The notes under the pieces were generated by a model, which was not told the DNA's origin, made no database searches, and saw nothing but the letters and a program-made list of their open reading frames with translations. From Berkiella sp050247135 (GTDB taxonomy: Bacteria; Pseudomonadota; Gammaproteobacteria; Berkiellales; Berkiellaceae): DNA of 64,000 nucleotides. Both the position numbers and the translations under genes were made by a program. The DNA is taken from contig JBFWUT010000004.1 of assembly GCA_050247135.1 (NCBI GenBank), positions 62,001 to 126,000 on the forward strand, given 5' to 3'. Shown piece after piece: positions 25,157 through 33,511 of the stretch (position 1 is its first letter; each line of letters starts with the position of its first letter).

Positions 25157-26104
25157 TTAGTCTTTTTTGCCCCTGCCTAATCTAATCTTGCTCAACAGAT
25201 TAGCCAGGTCTTCGAATAAAGATACGGGTTCGTTGTTATGCTCCTCTACATCCAATAATTTCTTGGCGCTGAGCACTTTTAAGGAAGGGACGATATGTTT
25301 TTTGAGTTGATCGCTAAAATGATCATACTGATAAGCCTTAACCATATCTGCAGCCGAAAAATTGTTGTTTGCCCGCAAGGTTAAATCGGCACCATATTCC
25401 AAAAGACTTGTTAAGGCTTGCAACTTAATTTCATCCGGAATATCAGCTGAAACTAAATAATGCACTGGGGTGGCATCATTTTCATCTCGTGCATTCACAT
25501 TCGCACCCGATATCAATAAAGTCTCAATGCACTCTAAGTAGTTCCTGGTTTCTTTTTCTGTGATAGGGGTTGGGCGTTGATCTTTGCCACCTTGTCTTTG
25601 TCCAAAGGAACAAGCAATATGTAACGGACTTTGCTTTTTATGATTGACAAGATTCACCTTCGCCTTGCCCAAAACAGCCAACAGGGTTAATGTTTGCGTG
25701 GCACCTGTGAGAGCTGCAAATATCAATGGGGTATCACCATCGTCGTTCTGCGCATCCACATCCGGCTTTAGCTTTAATAACAATTGTAAATGTTCAAAGC
25801 GATTATAACGAGCGATAAAGTGGATAGCGCTGATGTTATAATCTTTAACGGCATCGACTTGGGTGGGCTTATTCAATAACTTAGCAAATAAATCAGGAGT
25901 GCAACAATACTTAGAGCTCATCACCGACGCGATTAAGGGTGTAACGTTCTCATCCTCTTTGCTGTGCATGGCTAGCAATTTAGGATGTGTCTGTATGATT
26001 GCCGCTGCCTGCCCCTCTAATCTCGCTGCATTCTCAGCTGTTTGCTCACCTGGATCGAGGCAATCGATGAGTCGCTGGAGTAATTGTTCGTTATTACCTA
26101 ACAT
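25157..26104 (-). CDS. Ankyrin repeat protein
   Basis: 315 residues. Four to five ankyrin units are visible between ~80 and ~270: 'YNISAIHFIARYNRFEHLQLLL', 'GDTPLIFAALTGATQTLTLL', 'KQSPLHIACSFGQ' (with an insert), 'ECIETLLISGANVNARDENDATPVHYLV' and 'ALTSLLEYGADLTLRANNNFSAADM'. No signal peptide. The C-terminus is basic (LSKIRLGRGKKD). It converges on the RasGEF gene with a 7-base gap. Like the other ankyrin genes here it probably binds a host or partner protein; placed among GTPase regulators it is a candidate effector. Confidence 0.9.
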   Translation of the reverse strand: MLGNNEQLLQRLIDCLDPGEQTAENAARLEGQAAAIIQTHPKLLAMHSKEDENVTPLIASVMSSKYCCTPDLFAKLLNKPTQVDAVKDYNISAIHFIARYNRFEHLQLLLKLKPDVDAQNDDGDTPLIFAALTGATQTLTLLAVLGKAKVNLVNHKKQSPLHIACSFGQRQGGKDQRPTPITEKETRNYLECIETLLISGANVNARDENDATPVHYLVSADIPDEIKLQALTSLLEYGADLTLRANNNFSAADMVKAYQYDHFSDQLKKHIVPSLKVLSAKKLLDVEEHNNEPVSLFEDLANLLSKIRLGRGKKD

Positions 26105-26188
26105 GTTTATACCAAAGTTGCAGTCTCAGTACTCGTGTGACCACAAATCTATAGAAGAGGTTCAAAATAAGTGCTTATACACAGTTTT

Positions 26189-26437
26189 TTAGCTTTTTTG
26201 TAGAGCCGCCAGTTTATCAATGATATCCATTGATTCATGCATAAAGGTATCGTCCATCCTTAAGCAGGGCACCTGGGTGCTGCCTGTGAGACTCACCATT
26301 TCCTGGTTAATTGCCTCATCTGACCAAGTATCCTTAACCTCAATCTCCATAGGATGTTCTGCTAAATAGTCCGTGACTCGCTGGCAGAAACGACACCCCT
26401 GCCCGATATAGAGGGTTAACTTTGGCTTTGTGCTCAT
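26189..26437 (-). CDS. Glutaredoxin-like protein
   Basis: 82 residues, one glutaredoxin/thioredoxin-fold domain. 'LTLYIGQGCRFCQRVTDYL' carries the CxxC redox pair (Cys15, Cys18), 'GSTQVPCLRMDD' has the cis-proline (TQVP), and 'MHESMDIIDKL' ends the fold as in GrxC-type proteins. It reduces disulfides with glutathione in the cytoplasm. A weak AAGG lies upstream. Stands between an ankyrin gene and the RhoGEF gene, all on the minus strand; a housekeeping gene in an effector-rich stretch. Confidence 0.88.
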   Translation of the reverse strand: MSTKPKLTLYIGQGCRFCQRVTDYLAEHPMEIEVKDTWSDEAINQEMVSLTGSTQVPCLRMDDTFMHESMDIIDKLAALQKS

Positions 26438-26502
26438 TAGAATAAACCTTAAATGGTAGCTTTAATTAGGTGAATCTACTCAAAGGCTGTTCCTTTGTCA
26501 AT

Positions 26503-27276
26503 TTAAGGATGCTTGCGTAAGCGCTTCACCGGGGCCAGGTGCCGATTCAGCTGGTAATCGGTAGAAACAGGGTGCAGTCTGCCAGAGGGTTCAAAATAGG
26601 GCGATGAAGGCTCCTCGTCCTCTTCTAGCACTTCTTGATCCGAAGATGACGCCATCTTTTCATTGATTTCGGCATTAATCGCTTTCACACAATTGACAAA
26701 GTCAGTCAGTCTTTGTTTCAAATACAAAGCGTTCGCACTGGATTGTTCAATTGCTTTTAATAGTTCTTTACCTAATAAACCATATCTGGGCAATCGTTGC
26801 ACGGGTGCAATTAAAACAGCCCCCAGTGAACCCATTTGTTGATAATTCGCTTTCATTTTCTCTGCTTGAATTTCTTTAAATTTAAGTTCAACTTTGGCGG
26901 GGACAACCATTTCAACACTCAGCTCAATGTAACGGTGATAATAGTCACTCAATTGATAAAGCGCATGCAACCATTGCTCTGGATCGGAGCGATATAATAT
27001 TCCAATAAGATCTTTTTGCTTATCTCGTAGATCTTTCAAGGCATCAAAAATTGTCTGCAATTGATCTTGTGAGATCTCTCCTTTCTTTAAACGAAAATAT
27101 CGACTGTTATATACCGCTAACAGATTTTTTATATTGATATCGTCCAAGTAATATAAAAATTGATTAACATAAGCAATTTCACTGGTCAACAACTCTTTAT
27201 AAGCATATAGCGGCTTTTCAATGCCCCACTTTCGTAATGTTTGCTGATAAGCTTCTTGATTGAATGCGAGCATCAT
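26503..27276 (-). CDS. RhoGEF (Dbl-homology domain) protein
   Basis: 257 residues from ATG 27276 (MMLAFNQ), 4 bases after the RhoGAP stop, with GAGG just upstream; a longer frame to 27330 would overlap the RhoGAP gene. The DH domain covers ~22-215. CR1 is 'YKELLTSEIAYVNQF' (with Glu28 and Glu33, matching the ELl-TE--YV pattern), and CR3 is 'LIAPVQRLPRYGLLGKELL' (~165-183), an almost exact Dbl signature. DH domains load Rho, Rac or Cdc42 with GTP. No PH domain follows; the last ~60 residues are acidic, then basic (VKRLRKHP). A eukaryotic-type DH domain in a bacterium is rare. Likely a translocated effector acting on host Rho GTPases. Second gene of an operon with a RhoGAP. Confidence 0.88.
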   Translation of the reverse strand: MMLAFNQEAYQQTLRKWGIEKPLYAYKELLTSEIAYVNQFLYYLDDINIKNLLAVYNSRYFRLKKGEISQDQLQTIFDALKDLRDKQKDLIGILYRSDPEQWLHALYQLSDYYHRYIELSVEMVVPAKVELKFKEIQAEKMKANYQQMGSLGAVLIAPVQRLPRYGLLGKELLKAIEQSSANALYLKQRLTDFVNCVKAINAEINEKMASSSDQEVLEEDEEPSSPYFEPSGRLHPVSTDYQLNRHLAPVKRLRKHP

Positions 27277-27280
27277 TACC

Positions 27281-28084
27281 TCACTTATATTTATTTCGAA
27301 CCGGTTCCCATTCATCATCTTGTTGTGCAAGAGATGAATTATAGGGGTTTTGCATGAGCGGATTGGCTGGCATCTCTTGAAAAGAGGTACCTAAAAAGAC
27401 CGGTCGCTTTTGTAAAAAGGCTTGCAGATCTTCTTCTTCAAAAAGCGCTAATGTTCGCGACAATAGCGATAGAATGCCATCAGGAGCACTGGCTTGGAAC
27501 AAGCCATTGTGAATCAAATAGGCACATACATCATTTAACTTTAGTGTGTCCGCCATCGTATTTTGAGGATTGTCGTCTGCGATTAAATTAGCAAACAAAG
27601 GCCCAGCAATAATGCCGAGATTTTCAGCATTCATTTTATTTTTTACCTGTAAAATGTAAGCATGAGATAAAAGATGCCCATATAAATACAAGATCTCAGC
27701 GGCAATACCCTGCACTTCATCATTGGCATTGACTAAATCTTGAATCAAGGTGGGGATAGCCGTTTTAATCTTTCTATCATTCTTTGTTCTCACTTTCGAT
27801 TTGAATTTAGTGAGCGCGGGAATATTCGGTGCCAACAAATTGCTGTATTTAATGGCATATTTTAAAGCACCAATGTAATCATGAATACTAAAACGGTGAT
27901 CTACAAACTGATTATCCATTAAAATATTGGCCATAATTTGCTGGACATGACTTGGATCGCCTGAGACCCTAAAGACCCCTTGTGCTGCAAAGGCAAAGGG
28001 AAGCCGCTTTAAATGGTCAGTAATGGCACGAAAGACGGTTAGGACTTGTTGGGGGGTATAGCGCGCAGAACTAAATTCGAGCAT
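27281..28084 (-). CDS. RhoGAP-domain protein, first gene of the GAP-GEF operon
   Basis: 267 residues from ATG 28084 (AGGGA six bases upstream; ATG 28090 would touch that site). RhoGAP blocks: 'GVFRVSGDPSHVQQIM' with the arginine finger in FRVSG (~39), 'IHDYIGALKYAIK' (the family's lLK-flREL helix, here degenerate) and 'KNKMNAENLGIIAGPLFANL' with the conserved Asn-Lys-Met and the n-L-gP end. RhoGAPs make Rho GTPases hydrolyse GTP. Weakening of the REL block leaves catalytic strength open. The stop is 4 bases before the RhoGEF start, so opposing activities are coupled in translation. A 12-bp inverted repeat abuts the ribosome binding site. Confidence 0.86.
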   Translation of the reverse strand: MLEFSSARYTPQQVLTVFRAITDHLKRLPFAFAAQGVFRVSGDPSHVQQIMANILMDNQFVDHRFSIHDYIGALKYAIKYSNLLAPNIPALTKFKSKVRTKNDRKIKTAIPTLIQDLVNANDEVQGIAAEILYLYGHLLSHAYILQVKNKMNAENLGIIAGPLFANLIADDNPQNTMADTLKLNDVCAYLIHNGLFQASAPDGILSLLSRTLALFEEEDLQAFLQKRPVFLGTSFQEMPANPLMQNPYNSSLAQQDDEWEPVRNKYK

Positions 28085-28093
28085 TATCATTCC

Positions 28094-28136
28094 CTATCAT
28101 CAACTCTGTGTTAACTCAAAACATAGTTGATGATAG
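28094..28136 (-). promoter_or_regulatory. Inverted repeat at the ribosome binding site of the GAP-GEF operon
   Basis: CTATCATCAACT (28094-28105) is the exact inverse of AGTTGATGATAG (28125-28136), loop 19 bases. On the minus strand the 3' arm runs into AGGGA, the ribosome binding site of the RhoGAP gene. A hairpin here could limit translation of both genes, or the site could be an operator. Confidence 0.55.
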
Positions 28137-28193
28137 GTCAAATTTCTTCTGGGAATTTATGCACTCAAGATTTACACAGGGACTTCATAGGAT

Positions 28194-28742
28194 TTAGAGA
28201 TGTTTCTTCACCCAATCAACATACTTATCCATCCATCCCTGCAAGAATTTTTTGCTGCCTTCACCAATATTACCCGCTTCATCAAATAAGCCCTCTTTCA
28301 TTTGGATGAAGACCTCGGGTTGCGTCAGCGTTGGCATATCTAAATAAGATAAAATGTTACGCAAATGTTGCTGCGCTAAAGCAGTGCCTGTCGATCCCAC
28401 TGAGATCCCAACAACGCCTGCAGGTTTTCCAGCCCAAGCGCTTTGGCCATAAGGACGTGAAGCATGATCTAAAGCATTTTTGAGTACACCGGGAATTGAG
28501 CGGTTATATTCGGGTGTACAAAAAAGTAACCCTTGAGATCCTTGAATTTCTGATTTTAAACGCTTAGCAGCCTCAGGGGGATTAGCATCTTGGTCCTGGT
28601 TATAAAGCGGTAAATCACCGATCTCAATAAAGTTGAATGATAATTCTGGCGGAGCCAGTTTCACAATTGCGTTAGCTAGCTTTCGGTTGAATGAATCTTT
28701 ACGCAAACTCCCAACAATCACACCAATCTGTATTTGGCTCAT
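28194..28742 (-). CDS. NADPH-dependent FMN reductase
   Basis: 182 residues, the usual length of the NADPH:FMN / chromate-azo reductase family with flavodoxin-like fold. 'GVIVGSLRKDSFNRKLANAI' is the N-terminal FMN phosphate loop (GSLR-xSfNrkla), 'FCTPEYNRSIPGVLKNALD' the second FMN contact (TPEYN-SiPg-LKNalD), followed by 'GKPAGVVGISVGSTGTALAQ'. It reduces quinones, azo dyes or chromate with NADPH and protects against oxidative stress. AAAGGAT before ATG. An ordinary gene between two RhoGAP genes. Confidence 0.92.
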   Translation of the reverse strand: MSQIQIGVIVGSLRKDSFNRKLANAIVKLAPPELSFNFIEIGDLPLYNQDQDANPPEAAKRLKSEIQGSQGLLFCTPEYNRSIPGVLKNALDHASRPYGQSAWAGKPAGVVGISVGSTGTALAQQHLRNILSYLDMPTLTQPEVFIQMKEGLFDEAGNIGEGSKKFLQGWMDKYVDWVKKHL

Positions 28743-28927
28743 AGCAACATCCTTTCGAGATAACGGTAGAAACTAATGTAAGTGCAATAGAATACCACCT
28801 AAACCAACTCTTTGACACTATGTCGCCCCTTTGGTCGTTTCATGATGAGACCTACCGCAAATCAAACTATTTTTGAAAAATAACTGGCTATACAATTTAA
28901 AGATATGCAGATAAAACGGAGCAAGCC

Positions 28928-29818
28928 ATGAAAAAAGGGCCACAGTATTCCGTCGAAGAAGCTGCTGCCGTTTTTCGGGCAATCGGCGAAATGATTGATC
29001 AAAATCACGAACTGATGAATACCGAAGGCGTGTTCAGGCTTTCTGGTGAAGCAAAACAATTGCCTAATATCATAAAGAAACTCTTAAAAAACAAAGATAT
29101 GAGTAAAGACAACATATCCATACACAACTTGGTGGGCGCGTTAAAACTCGTTATCAAAGAGTTGATGTTACTGAATGCAGAAGATCCCAACATAGAACTG
29201 CTACGTGAAGGCATGCAAGCTGCCAGCAGTGATCCCCAACAAGGAATTGATGCTTTTAATCAAGTGATCACTAATCTAGCTGCAGATAAAAGCGCAAAAT
29301 CACAGGCCGTTGCTGAGATTCTACATACTTACGTGCATCTGGCACAGATTGCATCAAACTATCAAAGTAACAATAAAATGACTCCGCGCAATTTAGCAAT
29401 TGCTTCAATCGGACCAGTATTTTTTAATAATTTCCCACTCATTAAAAATCCCATTGAAATGCTAACCCTGAGTGACGTTGCGAATACCGTCGGTGAGCAA
29501 CTCATTCAGAATCCTATTTATGCAGCAAGCTTTCGCCAAAGAATTGCACCTGTTGCGCAAACTCAGGTTGACGCCAATAATGAACCCCACTCTGACAGTG
29601 ATTCTCCACCGCGAAAAAGAGTTCAAGTCGAGCAAGGCAAAGCCTCTAAAAGCCATTTACGGCGCACTATGACATTTAATGTCGCCGCCATGAAAGAGGT
29701 TTTTAAAAGTGAAGAGAAAAAAGAAAGAAAGCATAAAAAATCTGCCGCAGTGAATAAGGATGACACCCCGCCCAATGAGACTAGCAAAAAAGAAAAAGGC
29801 AGATCAAAAAACCGCTAA
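28928..29818 (+). CDS. RhoGAP-domain protein with basic C-terminal tail
   Basis: 296 residues. RhoGAP domain ~10-200: 'NTEGVFRLSGEAKQLPNII' with the arginine finger in FRLSG (~39), 'IHNLVGALKLVIKEL' (Lys of the LLK helix kept), and 'NNKMTPRNLAIASIGPVFF' with the conserved Asn. This matches eukaryotic RhoGAPs better than the copy at 27281. The last ~90 residues are disordered and very basic ('PPRKRVQVEQGKASK', 'KKERKHKKSAA', 'KKEKGRSKNR'), which could target membranes or the host nucleus. It starts MKKGP, as does the RasGEF giant at 20485. CGGAG ribosome binding site. Its 3' end overlaps the convergent gene at 29815 by 4 bases. Confidence 0.88.
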   Translation: MKKGPQYSVEEAAAVFRAIGEMIDQNHELMNTEGVFRLSGEAKQLPNIIKKLLKNKDMSKDNISIHNLVGALKLVIKELMLLNAEDPNIELLREGMQAASSDPQQGIDAFNQVITNLAADKSAKSQAVAEILHTYVHLAQIASNYQSNNKMTPRNLAIASIGPVFFNNFPLIKNPIEMLTLSDVANTVGEQLIQNPIYAASFRQRIAPVAQTQVDANNEPHSDSDSPPRKRVQVEQGKASKSHLRRTMTFNVAAMKEVFKSEEKKERKHKKSAAVNKDDTPPNETSKKEKGRSKNR

Positions 29819-30846
29819 TAGGGGGGCTTCGTTCGCTCAATGCTCATCGGATCCGCCAAATCTGCTAAATTTTGTGCCTGATCGACAGCTTTTTCAAATA
29901 CTTCACTGATTATTAAAGGGAAGTCCTCTGTTAACTCCATCTGCGCAAAATTTTTCTGTAAAGCGACCATCTCATGTAATTCACCCTTTGCTGCCACATG
30001 AAATAATTCAGCATACTGTAAGCCAAGCGCTGGATTGATAGGTAAATAATGCTCCATAAGGCGTTTATAATCTTTAAAGGTAAATTTTTCGTGCATAAAA
30101 GGCTGGTCTTTAATTCCAAGCCAGCGTTCACAAAGAAAAGGCGTTTGTAATACCTCAATAGCAAATGCTACATCCTCTTCGAATTCAAGACCAAGCTGTT
30201 CTACACAGTCAGTGAAGCTTTCTTGGAAAATTTCCCTCTGGACATTGGCGTTATTGATAATTAGCCACTTTAATATCGCTATTACCCATTCTGACACTTC
30301 TTCATCTTGTAGTATGAGCGTATCTAATGTAGTGAGAATTTCGGATGTTTTTCTAGGGAGCTTTGTTAACAATAAATTAATATGATAAAAATCCAAGTGC
30401 CGTAAAAATTGTGAACTATTCGCTATGTAGCTTGCAAATAAGGGGTTATGCGGGACAAAAGCGATAAAATAACTATAACTCATCACTTTACACCAATCGT
30501 CATTTTCAACAATGGCTACTAACAGTGTACACATATTTGCTTGCTTGCGCTTCACTTCACAAGAATCATTGCTAAGCTTCTTTTTCATGAAGCTTTTAAG
30601 GGCAACACTTATGACCATGACTTTATTCAGCATCAGTGTTAATTCATGATGATATATAAAAGGTTTTAAATGCGGATTTTTTAAAAACGCTAACCAACTA
30701 TCAACATTCACTATCTTAGTGATAAGCTGAAAAACAGCTTCTGCATGTGCCCTATCTTGAATCCCTTTAATGACCTCAGCCGCTTTTTGATATTCCCTGG
30801 CATGATAGAGTTGAGTTAATTCGCCTAAAGGGCCTGAGTGAGACAT
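29815..30846 (-). CDS. Helical protein of unknown function in the GTPase-regulator region
   Basis: 343 residues, predicted mostly helical, no signal peptide, no membrane segment, cysteine-containing, no recognised motif. Its N-terminal part ('LTQLYHAREYQKAAEVIKGI') looks a little like a TPR or other helical repeat. AAGG ribosome binding site before ATG 30846. It starts 9 bases after the stop of the 853-residue ankyrin protein, so the two form an operon. It converges on the RhoGAP gene with a 4-base overlap. An effector or partner of its operon mate is the best guess. Confidence 0.68.
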   Translation of the reverse strand: MSHSGPLGELTQLYHAREYQKAAEVIKGIQDRAHAEAVFQLITKIVNVDSWLAFLKNPHLKPFIYHHELTLMLNKVMVISVALKSFMKKKLSNDSCEVKRKQANMCTLLVAIVENDDWCKVMSYSYFIAFVPHNPLFASYIANSSQFLRHLDFYHINLLLTKLPRKTSEILTTLDTLILQDEEVSEWVIAILKWLIINNANVQREIFQESFTDCVEQLGLEFEEDVAFAIEVLQTPFLCERWLGIKDQPFMHEKFTFKDYKRLMEHYLPINPALGLQYAELFHVAAKGELHEMVALQKNFAQMELTEDFPLIISEVFEKAVDQAQNLADLADPMSIERTKPPY

Positions 30847-30855
30847 ATATTAACC

Positions 30856-33417
30856 TTATTTACAAGTGATGCCCAAAGTTGCTTTATGTATGAATTCATT
30901 TGGTAACTGCACAAGCATACTATCAAGCATGGGCTTTACCCCAGATTGGTTTATACTTTGCGGCAAATCGCGAATAAAATCCTGCTGATTAAATTGACCA
31001 TTCACAACACAATGCTCAACCAACATTTCTACTAACTCTGCTAGCTTGTTTGAACCATCGAGCTGTTGTGCTAGAGCCTCACCAAGATACGGAATAAAGT
31101 GGGCAAACAGCTCAGCTTTTTGTTGCAACTGAGGGATCATTTGTTCAAACCTTGCGACCATCAACGGATGTCTTGTATGTTTTAGCTGTTCGATTAGGGC
31201 TTTTAATTTATCGGCAAAAGGATTCTTAACCACCTCTGCTTCTAACTTAAAGCCACAGGAATTCATTTTGCATAAAAATTTCTCTTTGATCTGTTGCTTT
31301 GATGATGGTTCAAGTTCTAAGACTTCAACTAAATCAACGAGATATTGTGATATGTTTTCTGGATGTTCGAAAAGTTGACAGACGGTATTCGCAAAATATT
31401 CAGCAACATTGTGTAACTGATGAATACTCTTACGAAAAGTTGGCGCTTGGTTATATAATTCCAGCATCAAAGATTTAAATAATTCTTGATGTTTTGGCAA
31501 ATCATCACCAAAAAGCGCTAATGCTTCAATATCTTTAACCGTGGCAGGACGATCAGATAGACGTCGCGTGTACTCGCTTAATGAGAGCGCAATATCTCCT
31601 TTCGTTATATCCACTAAGTGTTGCTGAATATAAACAATATCATCATCATCTAATGGATAAGATGTTTCTTGTTTCACCTGTGCCGCAATACTAACCTCAT
31701 TGCCCAGTGAACTGATAAAAGATTGGCGAAGTGCCAATAATTCGCTAGAAAATCGTCTTGGATCAGTGATGTGCTCTCTGGCATTTTGATATGTCAACTG
31801 TGTTAGCGCTTGGAGTAATTGCTGGCGCTGATTGTCGTCTTGCTCAGCAACTTTCTCTTTAAATTGTTGGAAAACTTTTGATCTAAAATAAGTGGCTAGC
31901 ACTTCTTTCAAGCAAGAAGGTTGCTGAGCCAGTGTGTGATAATTACCCATTGATGCAATTCGGGTTAATTGACCCGGAAAGCAAGAAGGGTCGTCGGCAT
32001 TATGGGCGTTACGAATTTCGGCTAGAAGCCCAATAAAATTACCGAGCCGTTCTTTACGTGCTTGTTCATTGCCATCATCAGGATCGATTACGGCTAAAAA
32101 GTAATACGCTGTTCGTTCACGAACAATATCGGACGCTTGATGACATTTTAAGGTGCCATTAACAAATGCAGAAGCCTGTGTTGAAAACACAGAGTGATCC
32201 TTTTCTGGTCTGGTGTGTAAATTAGGCCAATCCCCCGTTACTTTAGCGAATGGATTATAACAGCGCCAGGCAGCATGCGAGGCACTAGATTTATTAAAAA
32301 TGTTAACAGAGTCTTGCATTGCTGTTGGAAGGCCATTCACTAGATCTGCTTTAGACTTTGTAATAAATTCAACGATAGCCTCATCTTTAAATAGTGTAGC
32401 CTCTTCTAAAATAGCCTTCACAATTTCTTCACGAATACGTTGTTCAATCTTCTCTAAACCTGTGGCTTCATATTGTGCTTTAAAATGGGGTTTAACTTTT
32501 TTCTCGAAATGCAAATTAGCACCCGATACTTTTTTGTCATCCATAGCACTTTCAGATTTAGTGTCATTTCGCTCTTTGATCTTATCTTGCTTCGCGGCCT
32601 TCTCGGAAAGGATCAGCATTTTAAGCGCTTCCAGCGTCACAGGATCACAAAGAGAAAAGGACTCTACATAAATGAGCGGGTCATTTGAGCGATAGAATGC
32701 TTCATATTTAGCAACGGTATCAAAGTGCTTAAAATCTTTGATGAAATCTTTTAGTGGATAATCAAGTAAATGTTTACTGAGTGGGAAAATCAAGTCAAGA
32801 ATACTGCGAGCTTTTACTTTGATAGCCCAGCTAAGCAGGCTTTGCCCACTCACCTTGGTATTAACGTTAATATTGGGGATCTTTATCAAGTTAGCAATGA
32901 CTTGAACATTTTTGTTCTTAATAGCCCACAATAAATATTGATTGATGCATTTTTTGACCGTAACATCATTTGTATTAGAAGCGCAGGCAATCAGAACGAA
33001 AATTTCTACATTCTTTTTTTCAAAAGCAATTTGTAAAGCGGTTTTACTTTGTTTATTGGTCAATGCAACTTCGACACCCTGGCAAGCTAATAGCTGTTTA
33101 AGGGCAACTGATTTATTTTCTTGCGCCGCAATCAATAAAGCACTATCACCACTACGTGTTCTTAAATTAATATCCGCTCCTGCTTCGCTTAAAAGCTTAA
33201 TAGCACGAGCGTCATCCTTAAGAACGGCATTCATTAACGCTGTTTTGCCTTTTACAAAATGATCGAGTGCGCTCGCATTTCTTGCTTTCACTTCCAAGAG
33301 CAAGGGTAAGGAGTTTTTCGACAAGGCGAAGGTAATGGCATCATCATCATCTTCAGGCAAAATCAATGCATTGCTGGCATTTGACGCGCCACGCGCTTTA
33401 TCAAAAGCGTGTAACAT
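30856..33417 (-). CDS. Large protein with N-terminal ankyrin repeats
   Basis: 853 residues. Ankyrin units lie within ~20-215: 'GKTALMNAVLKDDARAIKLLSEAGADINLRTRSGDSALLIAAQENKSVALKQLL' spans two clear units (residues ~57-110), with weaker units on both sides ('KTALQIAFEKKNVEIFVLI', 'GQSLLSWAIKVKARSILDLI'). The remaining ~640 residues are helical with charged stretches and no domain I can name. No signal peptide. Ankyrin binding module plus a large unknown helical body is a common effector build in amoeba-associated bacteria. First gene of an operon with 29815-30846. Preceded by GAGAG. Confidence 0.82.
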   Translation of the reverse strand: MLHAFDKARGASNASNALILPEDDDDAITFALSKNSLPLLLEVKARNASALDHFVKGKTALMNAVLKDDARAIKLLSEAGADINLRTRSGDSALLIAAQENKSVALKQLLACQGVEVALTNKQSKTALQIAFEKKNVEIFVLIACASNTNDVTVKKCINQYLLWAIKNKNVQVIANLIKIPNINVNTKVSGQSLLSWAIKVKARSILDLIFPLSKHLLDYPLKDFIKDFKHFDTVAKYEAFYRSNDPLIYVESFSLCDPVTLEALKMLILSEKAAKQDKIKERNDTKSESAMDDKKVSGANLHFEKKVKPHFKAQYEATGLEKIEQRIREEIVKAILEEATLFKDEAIVEFITKSKADLVNGLPTAMQDSVNIFNKSSASHAAWRCYNPFAKVTGDWPNLHTRPEKDHSVFSTQASAFVNGTLKCHQASDIVRERTAYYFLAVIDPDDGNEQARKERLGNFIGLLAEIRNAHNADDPSCFPGQLTRIASMGNYHTLAQQPSCLKEVLATYFRSKVFQQFKEKVAEQDDNQRQQLLQALTQLTYQNAREHITDPRRFSSELLALRQSFISSLGNEVSIAAQVKQETSYPLDDDDIVYIQQHLVDITKGDIALSLSEYTRRLSDRPATVKDIEALALFGDDLPKHQELFKSLMLELYNQAPTFRKSIHQLHNVAEYFANTVCQLFEHPENISQYLVDLVEVLELEPSSKQQIKEKFLCKMNSCGFKLEAEVVKNPFADKLKALIEQLKHTRHPLMVARFEQMIPQLQQKAELFAHFIPYLGEALAQQLDGSNKLAELVEMLVEHCVVNGQFNQQDFIRDLPQSINQSGVKPMLDSMLVQLPNEFIHKATLGITCK

Positions 33418-33511
33418 GGAGCTCTCTCTTATATTATTTAGTTGTCTACCTATTTTTGCGACTTTTATTTTAATCTTTTTTAGTTAAATCGCATAGAGAG
33501 AAATCAATATG

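Noticed and set aside
26503..27330. RhoGEF starting at 27330
   Set aside because: That start would overlap the RhoGAP gene by about 50 bases, while ATG 27276 has a GAGG site right after the RhoGAP stop and keeps the whole DH domain.
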